This document shows positions 22,270 through 64,000 of a stretch of 64,000 bases of DNA, piece after piece; the first letter of the stretch is position 1; the number at the start of each line of letters is the position of its first letter. Where the stretch lies: positions 1,661,501-1,725,500 of the forward strand of contig JAWNZC010000314.1 in assembly GCA_035771165.1 (NCBI GenBank). Direction: 5' to 3'. Below the pieces are notes generated by a model. The model searched no databases and had not been told where the DNA came from. It saw only the letters and a list, made by a program, of their open reading frames with translations. The DNA comes from Paragorgia papillata. Its lineage: Eukaryota > Cnidaria > Anthozoa > Scleralcyonacea > Coralliidae. A program made the translations under genes and the position numbers.

Positions 22270-22420
22270 TGTAAAGTCTCTCAAAAGTAACCGCCCCTCC
22301 GAACCACTTCACGAGTTAAAGTATCGGCCTTTTTTGACGATGAAAAACAGACGCCAAAGTATATAAAGCTGCCTTTGTGAAAGTAACCGCTCCTTATATC
22401 ACCCATTCTGCACATTTAAT
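22270..22420. repeat. Dispersed repeat, uninterrupted copy
   Basis: AAAAGTAACCGCCCC, TTAAAGTATCGGCCTTTTT and ACGCCAAAGTATATAAAGC recur at 23425-23510 plus 23747-23790, where a MITE splits them. Confidence 0.7.
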
Positions 22421-22798
22421 TTTCTTACAAAATTAGTTTAAGGATAGCAAATGTTCCAGGTTTTTTTTCTAATTTTGTGCTTTTTTGTGGTCCTTGTAAT
22501 GCATGGTGATGTAAATTTACATAAGTCTCTGTAATGATCTATTACCTCTCAGGGTAAAAAAAACCCAACAATTTTTTGTTGCCTGACTGTCTCACTCCGC
22601 TTACCCGTATTCTCTTTGTGCCTAATAACAGCTATACTATATATGTACATGTTATTCTCCTTGTTCGTAATTTATTCTAGGTTAAACTGTATATTTTAGG
22701 CATCATGCTGGCTACTGTGATATATAAATAGTCTTAAAACAACCTATTGTTGTAGTTTGAAAGCCCTAAAAGCGCTGCGTTATAAATTAATCAGCATA

Positions 22799-22970
22799 TA
22801 AAGCCTGGTTTCATATAGCCGTAAGAGCCGGCGGCATGGCTGTGGCCGAGGCAATGGTCCAATCGCATACAGCTTTTTATTGCTGGCTAATTCATCACTG
22901 TCTATGATCGGACCATCGCCCCTTGCCGCAGCCATGCCGCCGGCTATATGGAAACCATGCAGGCTTAAGT
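22799..22970. mobile_element. Small foldback, CCTGGTTTCATATAGCC family
   Basis: AAGCCTGGTTTCATATAGCC and GGCGGCATGGCTG are mirrored by CAGCCATGCCGCCGGCTATA and TGGAAACCATGCAGGCTTA. The outer motif is shared with 6706 and 43400, while the inner part differs. Confidence 0.75.
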
Positions 22971-23507
22971 TAAACAGGAAGAGAAAAAGCTTTTAAATAT
23001 ACTTTCACCATGCATGCATACACTTCAAGTTATCTGGCTCAGAGGTGTTTAGGGCTTTCAAACTACTACAATAGGTTGTTTGAACAGAATACTAATTCAT
23101 TATCTAAGGGTTCCGGGTTTTTTTATACACACTGTATATCGCTAATAAACTTCGGGTGCCGTTCTTAACCTATACATAAAAAAATAATACAGGCAGGTGT
23201 TATGAAGCAAAATAATGGCGCGTGCATGCTAGACGGCGAAGAGAAAATGGTTGCATGGCAACTGAAAATTGTAAGATGTAAAAGATTGGGTAAAAAACAC
23301 AACTTCTCGTAATGTTTATGAGTAAGAAAATGTTCATGACCATGCACATATATTTAAAAGTTGCTCAATAATAAGTAAAATAAAACCGTTGAGAGTTCAT
23401 TATCTAAAATGTCAATAGCATGCAATAACCGCCCTTTCGAAAGTAACTACTACAGCTTCACGAATTAAAGTAGCGGCCTTTCTCATGATGCAAAATAAAC
23501 GCCTAAG

Positions 23508-23746
23508 GGCTGTTTATGTGAGAGGCGAGCCAGCCCGGTAAGCGGGATAGCCCGGTAAGCGAGATAATTTCTGGCTCGCGTTTATATGAACGAATTTCAT
23601 CCCGCTTACCCGGATGATTTTAGTCAAAACAATAGATGGCGTCGGCATCCCTTTGAAAAATCATCCCGGTATGGGAAAATTTTCATCCCGCTTACCGAGA
23701 TCTCGCCTCTTTCCGAGATCACGCCTCTCATATAAACAGCTCCTAA
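23508..23746. mobile_element. MITE nested in dispersed repeat
   Basis: GGGCTGTTTATGTGAGAGGC and its inverse GCCTCTCATATAAACAGC bound about 240 bp. Flanks CCTAA(G) on both sides look like the target duplication. The uninterrupted paralogue at 22270-22420 serves as an empty site. Confidence 0.75.
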
Positions 23747-24433
23747 GTATATATAAGCCGCCTTCTCGAAGTTACCGCTCCTTGAAATAACAGCTTGTTT
23801 AGTCAGTTGTCTACGCCGGCAAGTATATATCTACATAAACACTAAGATGTTCACATCTTTTCGAAACAGACGCTCTAAATTTAGATATATTATATAATAT
23901 CATATTTACTATACATGCACTATATGTATACGTACAACTTTTCTTACCAATTCGGCAATTATTTCTTCCCAACGCAACTTTTCGCCCCGAAAAACAGCCG
24001 CCTCTTGAAGTAGCCGTAAACACCGCATCGCGGACCTAAAGTAAGTTCGGCCTGAGTTCGGGCCATGTGGTTCGGGCCAGTCTCATATAAACACTTCTTT
24101 AGATGTGGTTTTCTACTTGCAATTAAGTTTGCGTTAATCGAATTTCTTTTTTTTTTGTCTTGTAAGCTCTCGGCTGGAACTAATTAGAAATATATGCAAT
24201 TTTTACAATAGAAATATTGCGGATCGCGCGAAAAATATCGCAAGTGGAACCAGCTTCTTAGAGGTGGGTTTTAACCAATTTAAGTGCATGGGATATTTAA
24301 CAATCATTTACTGAAGTGAAATTAATTATTAAGTCATTAGTGCTGAATATTTACCAAGCCGCGAAGCGGCGATGTTATTAATGTCTACAGTATTCACTGG
24401 GGTGAATAATTGTTTTAGCCGATATACCGATAT

Positions 24434-24531
24434 ATAGCCTCCTTCGCAGGCCTTCTTTGCGGGCCTCGATATTTTCGTAGTGGGGGACGAAAATATGGAG
24501 GCCCGCAAAGAAGGCCTGCGAAGGAGGATAA
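24434..24531. repeat. Strong hairpin
   Basis: CCTCCTTCGCAGGCCTTCTT, then TGCGGGCCTC, is mirrored almost perfectly around a centre at about 24482. Confidence 0.9.
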
Positions 24532-24549
24532 TATACCTATAGCTCATAA

Positions 24550-25700
24550 ATAAAATAACAAGTTTACCATTTTTATATTTTTCGGTATTTTTATCATTTT
24601 ATGTAAGACAGGGCCGCTAGCAACTTGGCGTAATTAATATTTGTCGACTAAATATAAACGGTTTTTACAACTTTTGGTAGAAAAGTTTAAAGAAACACTG
24701 TACCTGCATATGGACACTTTTGCTTAATCTTGTTGTTCTACTATACCTCATGCAGTTTTATTTATCAACAGTACAAAATCTCTTGCTTCTGTAAACCTTA
24801 ACAAAGCAAAACTGGTGGCCATTTTGTAATTTCCCCAGTTGAATAGTGCAGAACTGCCCGAGATTCAGGAGCCAATCACATACATAAAAAAAGCTCTATT
24901 TAGCTGCGTGGTATATGCGAAGCTCACTTATCGTGAGGATGTGTGGCGTTTCAGTTCTATTTCAGGATTATTCTCAGAAACATCAAGGGAAAATTTCATG
25001 ATTTTTTAATTTATGCATCACTTTCATTCATATATAAAACTACTTTAAAAAAAGCTGTTCTGCTTGGGCTAATTCGTTTGAAAATAGTCAGTGACATTTG
25101 TTTTAGCTGTCAACGCAAAAAAAAGCACTTTAATTCAAATAACGTCGGCGCGAGTGTTCATAATTACACTGTTATAATTTTAGAAACTTAATTGTTTTTT
25201 ATTAGAAAATGGATAGAATAACTCATTTCGGACTTTTTAATGTTTTTATTCGTCACTTATCGTTTTGGATAAAACTGTGTATTTGAATTTCAAATCAGTC
25301 AGTAATAGTATTTTACGCAAATATTAAATTGAAATTTTCGGCAAAACGACCTTTCAAATGTTCTTCATCAATAAATTACCCAAAGAGGTTTCGAGGTGTT
25401 AAGCAGAGACGGGAGGAAAAAGACCAAAAAGTTTTACTTTTTAAACTATTTAAAGTTGAAAATTAAAATTGACCAAAATTTGGCAAAAAGTTAAAGTTAA
25501 CTTTTTTCTTTCATACGACCATTTTCTCATCTTTTAAAATCAGGTCAATATATAAAAATATGGCTTTTTAGCAAAGTCTTTAATTTCGGCAGAAGTACCG
25601 ACGAACAGAAGGCTGTGTCTGACTCTTGATTTACATTTACATATTTGGAACGTATCAAATTTGAACAGTTGGCCAAAATTCGATAAAAAGGTTTTTTTCC
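24550..25700. other. No gene seen
   Basis: AT-rich DNA with short frames only and no recognised motif. Confidence 0.5.
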
Positions 25701-25708
25701 TTTGTTTT

Positions 25709-26082
25709 TTTCTTAGTCTTCACTGTCTGGTTGTTGTTGTCACGGCTCAATCTCGTCACGGCTATTTCCCACAAAGTCACGCATGCGCAAACGCAGTATA
25801 TTGGCAGGTGCCAGAATAATACTAAAGACTCGTCTTCAGGCTTCAAAGGGTTAAAGAGATAGGTTTTAACACTTTGAGGCTTGGACCTCTCCTTGTGCTG
25901 AATAACATTGCGTCTGGCGTTAGACTTCAAACTTCAAAGTGTTATTAATTACGGTAGTTAAGTCACGAGGATAAGATAAGGTGACGGTAGGTGACGGATG
26001 GAACACCGCTGCCAAACGTTTGCGCATGCAATAGAAGTGGGAACTAGCCGTGGCGACAACAACCAGACAGTGAAGACTAAGT
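25709..26082. mobile_element. Foldback, CTTAGTCTTCACTGTCTGG ends
   Basis: Inverted ends of about 35 bp (AGTCTTCACTGTCTGGTTGT, TGTTGTCACGGCT) are mirrored at 26045-26082. The inner parts share GCATGCGCAAAC in inverted orientation. Confidence 0.8.
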
Positions 26083-26294
26083 AAGACTCGACTATTTATT
26101 TGTGTTTTAAAAAAAGGGTAAAGAAAATTACGAAGGGGTAAATTCAGAATATGTTACAATATTGACAAGGAAGCCATGCACAAATTACCTACCTTATCTT
26201 TTTGGTAGTATGCTTATAATTTTAATTTTTGTGTCGGACTCTCGGACCGGTCCAAATATTTCAGTGTTTTCCCGCTCTTTTTCTGAGGACGAGC

Positions 26295-26912
26295 AGGAAC
26301 GTCGCGCATGCGCAAAACGTTTGGCAGCGGTGTTCCCCAGAGCCAATAGAGAGCTTAAGCAACAGACGTTTTACAGCCACGGACGGTGTTTTAATTCAAT
26401 AGCATTTTTCATTCAAAACAATGATAATGAGCAATTTAAAATTCCAAGAGCAAAGTGACGCCGTCGTCGTTCTACACAAGACGTCATTGAGAGCATTTTC
26501 ACGTTCTTGAGACGACGGGAACTTCTAGAACGTTGAGACCATGAGACATACTCCTTTTATAGTAGAAAACTTGTATTTTAAGGGAGATAGTTTCATTACA
26601 TTACAATTTAAAATAAAGGATCTGTATTTTTAAATAAAGATTAAATTTAAGCTTATAAGCTAACAGTTTAGATATGTGATTATTCATAGCCTTTGTTTCG
26701 GGTAAAAAAGTCTTTTCCAAGAATACGCGGTTCAGTGGTTCTGTATTGTATTCCTGCTGTTCTTCCAGTCACCGTCCGTGTCTCAAAAACGCCCCTCTGA
26801 TTTGGCTCTGCACTGCGGACGAGATCGGGCATATTTGGCTCTGGGGACGAGATTGACGAGATCGAGGCCGACCGAGCCAATGAGGCCGAGCAGGACGTCG
26901 CGCATGCGCAAA
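26295..26912. repeat. Two copies of a CGTCGCGCATGCGCAAAACG block
   Basis: About 35 bp (GACGAGCAGGAACGTCGCGC onward at 26290-26326, and GGCCGAGCAGGACGTCGCGC onward at 26882-26917) recur in direct orientation. Each contains GCGCATGCGC, the consensus-type binding site of NRF1 family factors. No adjacent gene start is proven. Confidence 0.5.
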
Positions 26913-26999
26913 ACGTTTGTCCCAGATCTTTATACGAAAACATGCCTCTCGGCCGCAGGAAGTTTTGAGATCAACAAAATAGTGCAGAACTGTATACAA

Positions 27000-27670
27000 C
27001 TTTGGTAGTTCAGTAGTCTGCAGGAGTGTTTTTAAAACACTTTTCTGTTTTAATAACAGTCATGTTGTCCTCATTAAAGACAGGTACTTGGCTTTCAAGA
27101 CTTACGGTAATACTGCACTTTGTTGTCGATTAATATTATTGAACGAATATACGAAGAATATTAAAATTCAGATATTAATTATTCCTATTAATTTCATTCA
27201 AGATTATGTCCTATTATATTATTTAGCTGAACTATCGTACTACCTTTACGAAAGTCCTGCCGTCTGTGAGTAGAGCATTTCATTGCGGACAAAGATCAAA
27301 TGCTACGACAAAGGCAGAGGTATGTTCTGCATATGAAAAATCGAGTCTGCAAAGAACGTGGGTTGTGGCACGACTTTGATAACTTGCTTTCAAAATTGCT
27401 TTCATTTGGCGTAAATTTGTCGTCAGTGTGGGATTTATAAGGTTTCTATAAGAAATGAAGATTTGTGATGTATATTTCTACAATAGAAGGGATAGAATTG
27501 AAAATATATGATAAAATGCAGTGCAGTGAGGTGAAATGCCACCTACCAATGCTTGGTTGGGTTAGATGGGGAGGGCTGGAGGCGTGGTGGGACTGCAGGG
27601 GAATTGACAGTACTGAAAAAGATGGTGGCAGTACATTTAACCACTATACACTTGTTGACTGGCACTGAGG
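27000..27670. other. No gene seen
   Basis: Short unsupported frames only. Confidence 0.5.
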
Positions 27671-27675
27671 GAAAC

Positions 27676-27800
27676 ATCGAGTTTTACGGATCGAAGGCTT
27701 CAATGTCACCCGAGGGCTTTAGCCCGAGGGTAACATTGAAGCCTGAGGGTAACATTGAAGCCTGAGGGACTGTAAAACTTGATGTTTCTCGAGGCAAAAG
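27676..27800. repeat. Foldback hairpin
   Basis: AAACATCGAGTTTTACGGATC and GGCTTCAATGTCACCCGAGG are mirrored by CCGAGGGTAACATTGAAGCC and TGTAAAACTTGATGTTTC, with one extra internal repeat of AACATTGAAGCCTGAGGG. Confidence 0.8.
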
Positions 27801-28900
27801 TCAACAAGCATTTTGTTATATACCAAAGACTTTTAAAATACAAAATACCAAACTGACTCGAAACTTGCAAAAGGCAAAAAGGACTTACCAAAACACTTTG
27901 ACTTTGTCTTTGTAATTTCAATTCAACTATTAAACAAATACACCAGACTCAACAAGTACAAAGAACAGCTTTAAATTTCTCCAAGTTTTCTTCAGACCTT
28001 CTTTGAAGATACAGTATGTATTGATATTCTTTCTTTTGGAAAATGGACCATTTCATGCCAAACAAGCTCAAAACAAGCTCTTGTTTTCAAAATGCTCCAA
28101 AGAGTCCAAAGTTCTTGATCTGATGCAATAATTATTGTGTATATTCACGTGAACAACGCATGGTTAAAGCTGATGTGCTTGTTTCCCTCAGTAAACAGTG
28201 CAATGTTTCCCTCAGTAGAAAGAAACATTGAGTTTGTTGAACAACAAAGTAGCCCTTTTGAAGCTGTGCCCCTCCAAAATCAACTTACTTCCTACACCAC
28301 TGCGAACTTCATTCATCCTAAAGTTAATCTTTTTAAAGTCCTATCTTCTGATAATTCTATAAGAAACAATATGTGCAAAGCATTGTGGTTGAATGTACAA
28401 GTCGCCATCTTTTTTGGTATGGTCAATATTTGATAACTGAGGATCTGGGATTTTGATGTAATTTTGAGTTTTGGTTACTGATCATTATTTTATAACCTCA
28501 GGTAATATTCTAAGTTCTGGTTAGTAAAAATGCAAGTGTTTATTTTTTGGATCTGGACGTTGATTTTAGCTTGTGTGAATTCTAAAGTTTCACACTAATT
28601 TTAATACAATACCAAAATGCTGAAAGCAGCTCAGGGAAGCTCTGGTGAAATAGGCCACCAATCTCGCTTTCATGTTGTAGTGATATAATTTCAGCCTGAC
28701 CAATAAAAACACTTGCCTAACAGTTTTACCCCCTTAAAAGCTTTTTTTAACTAGAAGATATAATGGTCAAGATCTGACCCTAGTAACTTCAGTGGCTCTG
28801 AGCGGTTCTTTTACCACTTTTGGCATTTTGAGAGGTCAATGATCTAATGACCAGGGTGGAGAACCCAGTGAAAAATCCTCAAAGCACAGGCAGGCACATA
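27801..28900. other. No gene seen
   Basis: AT-rich sequence; a 98-residue frame at 28137-28433 has no recognisable domain. Confidence 0.5.
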
Positions 28901-28915
28901 GGAGTGAATTTGGAG

Positions 28916-29352
28916 CAGTGGTGTAGCCAGGATCAACATTTTGGGGGAGCAATGGAAAATTTGGGGGTGCTTTAGATGAGAATTATCAAGCATTAGATGG
29001 TGTAGAATCGTGGCTTTAGCCACAACCAATCATCAATGTAGGGGGTATGGGGGCATCGTCCATCCCCGAAGAAGATTTTGAGTTTTCGAAGCCCTGTGAG
29101 GGCATTTCCCACGATTTCTGAGAGGAGTTTTCTATTGGGAGCGTAATTCTGCGCAGTTTAACCAATGAAACTTCATGTGACAGTGTATCAGCATCACGAT
29201 TATCATTAGCAACAGAAACAAACTTCAAATTTCAAAGAAGCAAAAGTTCTTACTTGAATTTAGCATCAGACATTCAGGAGACTGGGGGGGGGGGGGGGGA
29301 TGTGTAGTTGGGGGGTCCCAGGCCCCCCTAGGCCCCCCTTGGCTACGCCACT
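28916..29352. mobile_element. TIR element with 9-bp target duplication
   Basis: The left end CAGTGGTGTAGCCAGG and the right end CCTTGGCTACGCCACT are inverted. AATTTGGAG is present on both sides (28907-28915 and 29353-29361). A G run lies near the right end. No transposase. A hAT-like origin is plausible from the CAGTG start. Confidence 0.8.
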
Positions 29353-29504
29353 AATTTGGAGGAGGGGGGTTGGCTAAAATTGAGCAAGTAAAGGTGTGAG
29401 AACCTGCTATAGGTGGTATGGCACATGCTCCCCTGGAAAATTTTGTATTTTAGAGTTTCCTGCATTTTGAGAAGAGATTTACTGTTGTGGCAATACAAGC
29501 ATTC

Positions 29505-29560
29505 AGTGGCGGACACTAGGGGGGGGTGAGGGGGGGGGGGGGGGCGATCACCCCCCCAAT
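29505..29560. repeat. Single hAT-like end with G/C runs
   Basis: CAGTGGCGGACACTAGG is followed by two long G runs and CGATCACCCCCCC. No matching opposite end was found. Confidence 0.45.
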
Positions 29561-29909
29561 AATTTTAGCTGAAGCTTTCATTTTGAAAAGTGGAAGCACA
29601 AGAAAGTTTTCATTTCAAGAAGTGGAAGCACTACTTATTAGTTATTACAATAACAACAGCAGCAAAATGGCGTGTTTTAATAAAAACAAGCGAAAGTATT
29701 CTAATCCCACAAAATAAGTGTTATGAAGTAAGTTTGGATAAAGAAATTTCTAAATTTCATCCAGAATATTTTCTCTGAAATGTTGTTTTTTTATGCTTAG
29801 CATGTGATTTATAACAAAATGCACCATTAAAATAGTGTTTTGAAAACCTAAAATGTTTTACAAAATGTGTTCTCAGAATGCTGCAAATGCCATTTCAGAG
29901 ATCCAAATT

Positions 29910-30004
29910 TTAAAGTTTTGAATTTGATTGGTGTTTGGCAAATAATCCTGTTTCTTATTGGTTGTTTGAAAAACATTCTAAACCAATCAAATTCAAAACA
30001 GTAA
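29910..30004. repeat. Inverted repeat
   Basis: TTTTGAATTTGATTGG is mirrored by CCAATCAAATTCAAAAC. Confidence 0.75.
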
Positions 30005-30119
30005 TATATATGAAGAATATATTGCAATAATAATATTTTTATTTTTTGGAACTATTTTATTGCCATGACAGTAAGAGTTTTGAAGGTGTTTGGCCAATTT
30101 TTATTAGTTTTTTCTGTTG

Positions 30120-30130
30120 GAGGGGGGAGT

Positions 30131-30165
<35 letters not shown>

Positions 30166-30166
30166 C
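30120..30166. repeat. Long poly-G run
   Basis: More than 40 G with one or two interruptions. Confidence 0.97.
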
Positions 30167-30625
30167 TGGCAAGTTGTTACAGCATTGTTCCCTGAACAAT
30201 GCTGTAACAACTTGTTGACATATGTGAACAACATTGATAAATGAACAACATTGTTCATCATTGTTTCAACAAGTTGTTACAGCTTGATGAAACAACAACC
30301 GTTGTTCACGCATGTTGTAACAACCGAAGAATGTGTTGATACATCAACCATGTTCACCATTGTTGTTCATCGTTGTTATTTCGTCATGCTGTTACAACAT
30401 GTTGTATCATGTGCGAACAACGTTGTTGGCTATAAGAAATGTGCTGTTGGAACAACTTGTTCATGACTGTTGATTTATCCGTGAACAAGTTGTTTGAACC
30501 ATAAGTGAACAACTTGTTCACGGCGAGCAGCACAACATTGTTCACGGCGAGTAGCACAACATTGTTCACGGCGAGTAGCACAATATTGTTCAAGCCTGTT
30601 GACAACCGTGAACAAGTTGTGCGTT
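30167..30625. repeat. Block of self-complementary GAACAAC-type words
   Basis: Dozens of AACAACTTGTTNACA, GAACAACATTGTTCA and similar words, each a short inverted repeat, packed in 460 bp. The design resembles the TTCAACATNGTTGAA block at 21095-21530, but the word differs. Confidence 0.8.
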
Positions 30626-30807
30626 TCTACGCGTGCACCTGACTGGGCTTACTGGTGCTGGTAATTCAGTTCAGCAGCAATAGGCAGCATGTGAAGAACA
30701 CATGTTATCATTCTCCCAATGCAAACAGTTGGTGGTAGATTTTTACTATTCAATCCAAAGTTTACATGCAGTACTAGTATTAAGTGCCCACTTTGTAAGA
30801 AAATTTA

Positions 30808-32248
30808 AGCCGGGTTTTCACTTGTCGTAAGAATAGGGGATTTTTTTGTCCTCGATAGTCTGGGATTGTTACGACAGGTGTGAACATGGTTCAAGTAACG
30901 CCCCAGACAGTCGCTGATCTGATCGGAAGCAAGAATCGGAAAATCATTTTTAGTAATTCTAGTTCTCACTTGTCGTTAAAATCGTAAGAATCAATCAAGG
31001 ACAGTTCTATCCACGATTGTCGGCGATTCTTGCGACAGCCACGTTCACACTTGTCGTGAGTATCGTAAGAATCGGGGATTTTTTGTCACAGACGAGTGCA
31101 TGGTTTCAGTGTTCTTCAGTGTTCACACATGTCGTAACTAGTCGTAAGAATCCCTGATCGTTGGCGACCGTCTGGGATGCATTTTCCAAATAGAAATGAT
31201 TCCGATTCTTGCGATGCTTCCGATCAGATCGGCGACTATCTGGGACGTTACTTCAACCATGTTCACACTTGTCGTAACAATCCCAGACGATCGGGGACAG
31301 GTAGTGTTGGATCAAGTCTGTCTCTCTGGGGAACAATTCAAATCTAATTATCTCACATTATCAAATTTTGGCGCGAAAATTTATGAAGTCATTTTCCGGT
31401 TTTATCACCTTCGCCCGATGCCCGAAACTTGTGTATTATCTTGCTTCATGTTTCAACGACACAATATGAAACATGACATGTAGAATACTCCAACGAAGAC
31501 TAACGCGTTTAGCATTATCTGGTAGAGCAAGTGAAACGATATGTATTCTGTGTGGTAGTAAAGTCAATAAAGCTAATTTCAGAAGAAAGATTTTCTCACC
31601 CAGCTTTGAGAAAACAACCGCTTGCGTCAATTTTGAATTGTTGTTGGGTCATGATATTAGCAACGAGGTTTCCCGATCAGCAAATATAATCTGTAGAAAC
31701 TGCGCTGAAAAAAAATGACAATTTGGTAAAGTCAAAGTAAGCGAAGTTCGAAGTAAGTTCAACGCGACCAAGGAGAATCGTTAGAGTCAAATAAACGCAT
31801 GTGTAAGGACTCTAGAAAACAAAGACAAGACTGTCGCGGTATGATCCTCAGGTAGTAGTCCCTAGTACTCGAGAACTTTTTCCAGGCCAAACAACAGACG
31901 AAAGTACTGGTCCCCGGCACACATTGCATGTCCATAATTTAATAAAAAGCGCAATCCATATCTAATGCCGTCTTTAAACGAATTCGTCTCAAAAAATCGT
32001 GACACCAAAGCCGAAGACCTACAAGCAACGAAATAAGTCACTTTTGGTTTTCCGGTTCATTGTAATGAGCGGTGATTAATGACGTAAAGAGACAAACTTG
32101 ATCCAAGTCTAAAGACACGCCTCCGACCCAAAAAACAGGTCGGTAAATTTTGGCGCGACCCCCTCGTCCCTTCGAGAGACAGACTTGATCCAAGTCTAGG
32201 GGACAAGAAAAATCCCCCATTCTTACGACAGGTGAGAACCAGGCTTTT
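30808..32248. mobile_element. Large foldback element
   Basis: AAGCCGGGTTTTCACTTGTC, then GTAAGAATAGGGGA, is mirrored at 32213-32248. Inner words such as ACACTTGTCGTAA and CGATCAGATCGGCGAC repeat in both orientations. The interior includes the possible exon at 31480-31730. Confidence 0.7.
31480..31730 (+). pseudogene. Zinc-binding (ZAD-like) exon remnant
   Basis: The frame encodes ETICILCGSKVNKANFRRK, then LLGHDISNE, then ANIICRNCAEK. The pair C-x2-C (CILC) and C-x2-C (CRNC) about 50 residues apart resembles small N-terminal zinc folds of transposon-derived or zinc-finger proteins. After an A run the frame changes (continuing as NLVKS), and a donor-like GTAAGC follows. Either an A-run indel has broken it or the frame is chance. 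Function is not assigned. Confidence 0.4.
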
Positions 32249-32328
32249 TGGAGAACACTAAATATGAACAGCTATCTAGACACAAAATGAAATGGGTTGA
32301 ACTGAAACTTTGCAGCTTTTTTTTTTAG

Positions 32329-63167
<30,839 letters not shown>

Positions 63168-63317
63168 GTATGTGATTTCTATTTAACCGATTGCTGCTTA
63201 GGCTTGCTGAGGTTCCCCTTTAGACGAGTAAAATTGTCTGGTGTTAGTGGAAATTTATTTGTTGTGAAAAGAATAGCTATCAGATTTTGTTTGTTGGCAA
63301 AACCTAGCCTTTAAACG

Positions 63318-63765
63318 GCATATGACTTGAAAATTAAGTTTGTCTTATTGAAAAGAACATATAAAATGATAAAATAACATCTTTTGCAGTGTTTATATGC
63401 AAATGACACAACTTTTTACGTCACACGTGCATAATGAGTATTATGAGTTACCGAGAGAAGGTTACATATCTTTGCTATTGTGAAACGAAATCACTTGGAA
63501 TTCTACATGTTTGTTGTTGTGGGTAGAAACACGCACATGCTTCCTTTAAGTTAAGCCCATGTTTTCATAATAACAAAGATATGTAACCTTTTCTGATAAC
63601 TCATTATGCACATGTGACGTAAAAAGTTATGTCGTTTGCATATCAAACAAGCTGGAATATCTCAAAAACGAAGCAAGGAAACCAAAAACTTCAAAAGATG
63701 TTATTTTATCATTTTAGATGTTCTTTTCAATAAGACAAACTTAATTTTCGAGTCATATGCCCTTT
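63318..63765. mobile_element. Foldback MITE family B, copy 3
   Basis: Best-preserved copy. CATATGACTTGAAAATTAAG, TTTGTCTTATTGAAAAGAAC and ATGATAAAATAACATCTTTT are mirrored at the right; the inner pair ACGTCACACGTGCATAATGA / TCATTATGCACATGTGACGT. Confidence 0.92.
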
Positions 63766-64000
63766 AAAGTGCTTATATCACTTGTGGGGTTTTAGCGTAT
63801 TTAAATAGAGCGGGAAAAATGAGTTAATAAGTTATTTTGCCGTTTTTGATTTAGTCAAATAGTTCCTGACATATTAGCTTCTGAACATGCCAATTCTCAA
63901 AAATTTCCGTCGTCCATTTTAACACCTTGGGGGCCTGGGACTCAGGAATGAGTCAATCCAAAACAACTACGTTTCGGCTTATTGATTCACAAAAACACAT
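63766..64000. other. No gene seen
   Basis: Intronic sequence after exon 63054-63167. Confidence 0.5.

Noticed and set aside
31473..31535. Arg-rich MTCRILQRRLTRLALSG as SDHA transit peptide exon
   Set aside because: Available donors leave a one-base overhang, whereas the exon at 32329 starts in phase 0; the frame also runs into a Cys-pair motif unlike SDHA.

Overview
The window is a eukaryotic, metazoan chromosome segment: AT-rich, full of microsatellites and small foldback transposons, with one clearly conserved host gene split by long introns. The mix of hammerhead-ribozyme repeats, a 5S-rRNA-headed SINE, a BEL/Pao retrotransposon, RLE-type LINE tails and a CRESS-like Rep fits a marine invertebrate. 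I think a cnidarian, probably an anthozoan, is most likely, but no single feature proves it.

Layout. 1-2.0 kb: a 21-bp minisatellite in a higher-order arrangement, then purine-rich and G-rich simple DNA. 3.2-6.5 kb: foldback elements and, on the minus strand, two exons of a secreted Cys-rich/von Willebrand A gene, the second followed by a partial tandem duplicate. 6.77-12.64 kb: a full-length BEL/Pao element with 268-bp LTRs that read as identical and a 5-bp target duplication, but several broken frames. 12.9-32.2 kb: mostly repeats, including TA arrays that hold a chain of hammerhead-ribozyme palindromes (15.2-17.7 kb), several TIR/foldback elements with visible target duplications, and one possible zinc-binding exon near 31.5 kb.

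32.3-63.2 kb (and beyond): thirteen consecutive exons of SDHA, the flavoprotein subunit of mitochondrial complex II, on the plus strand. All splice phases agree. The transit-peptide exon upstream and the last exon are not seen. The 13 exons hold about 1.66 kb of coding sequence within about 31 kb; the introns are packed with mobile DNA. Intron 1 holds a four-unit tandem array (about 277 bp per unit) with a textbook type I hammerhead in every unit (a retrozyme-like array). Intron 5 holds a 5S-derived SINE and two R2-superfamily (Dong-like) LINE tails embedded in TAA repeats. Introns 7 and 8 hold GGTGNT minisatellites. Intron 10 holds a tRNA-like gene and a HUH-Rep/helicase element between two copies of a MITE. 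Intron 11 holds a nearly intact LINE ORF inside CTTA/CTAA arrays.

Most long open frames in the window are translations of simple repeats and are not genes. The most interesting content is the ribozyme-bearing array and the related TA-embedded palindromes, then the Rep element, then the LINEs whose insertion sites are microsatellites.
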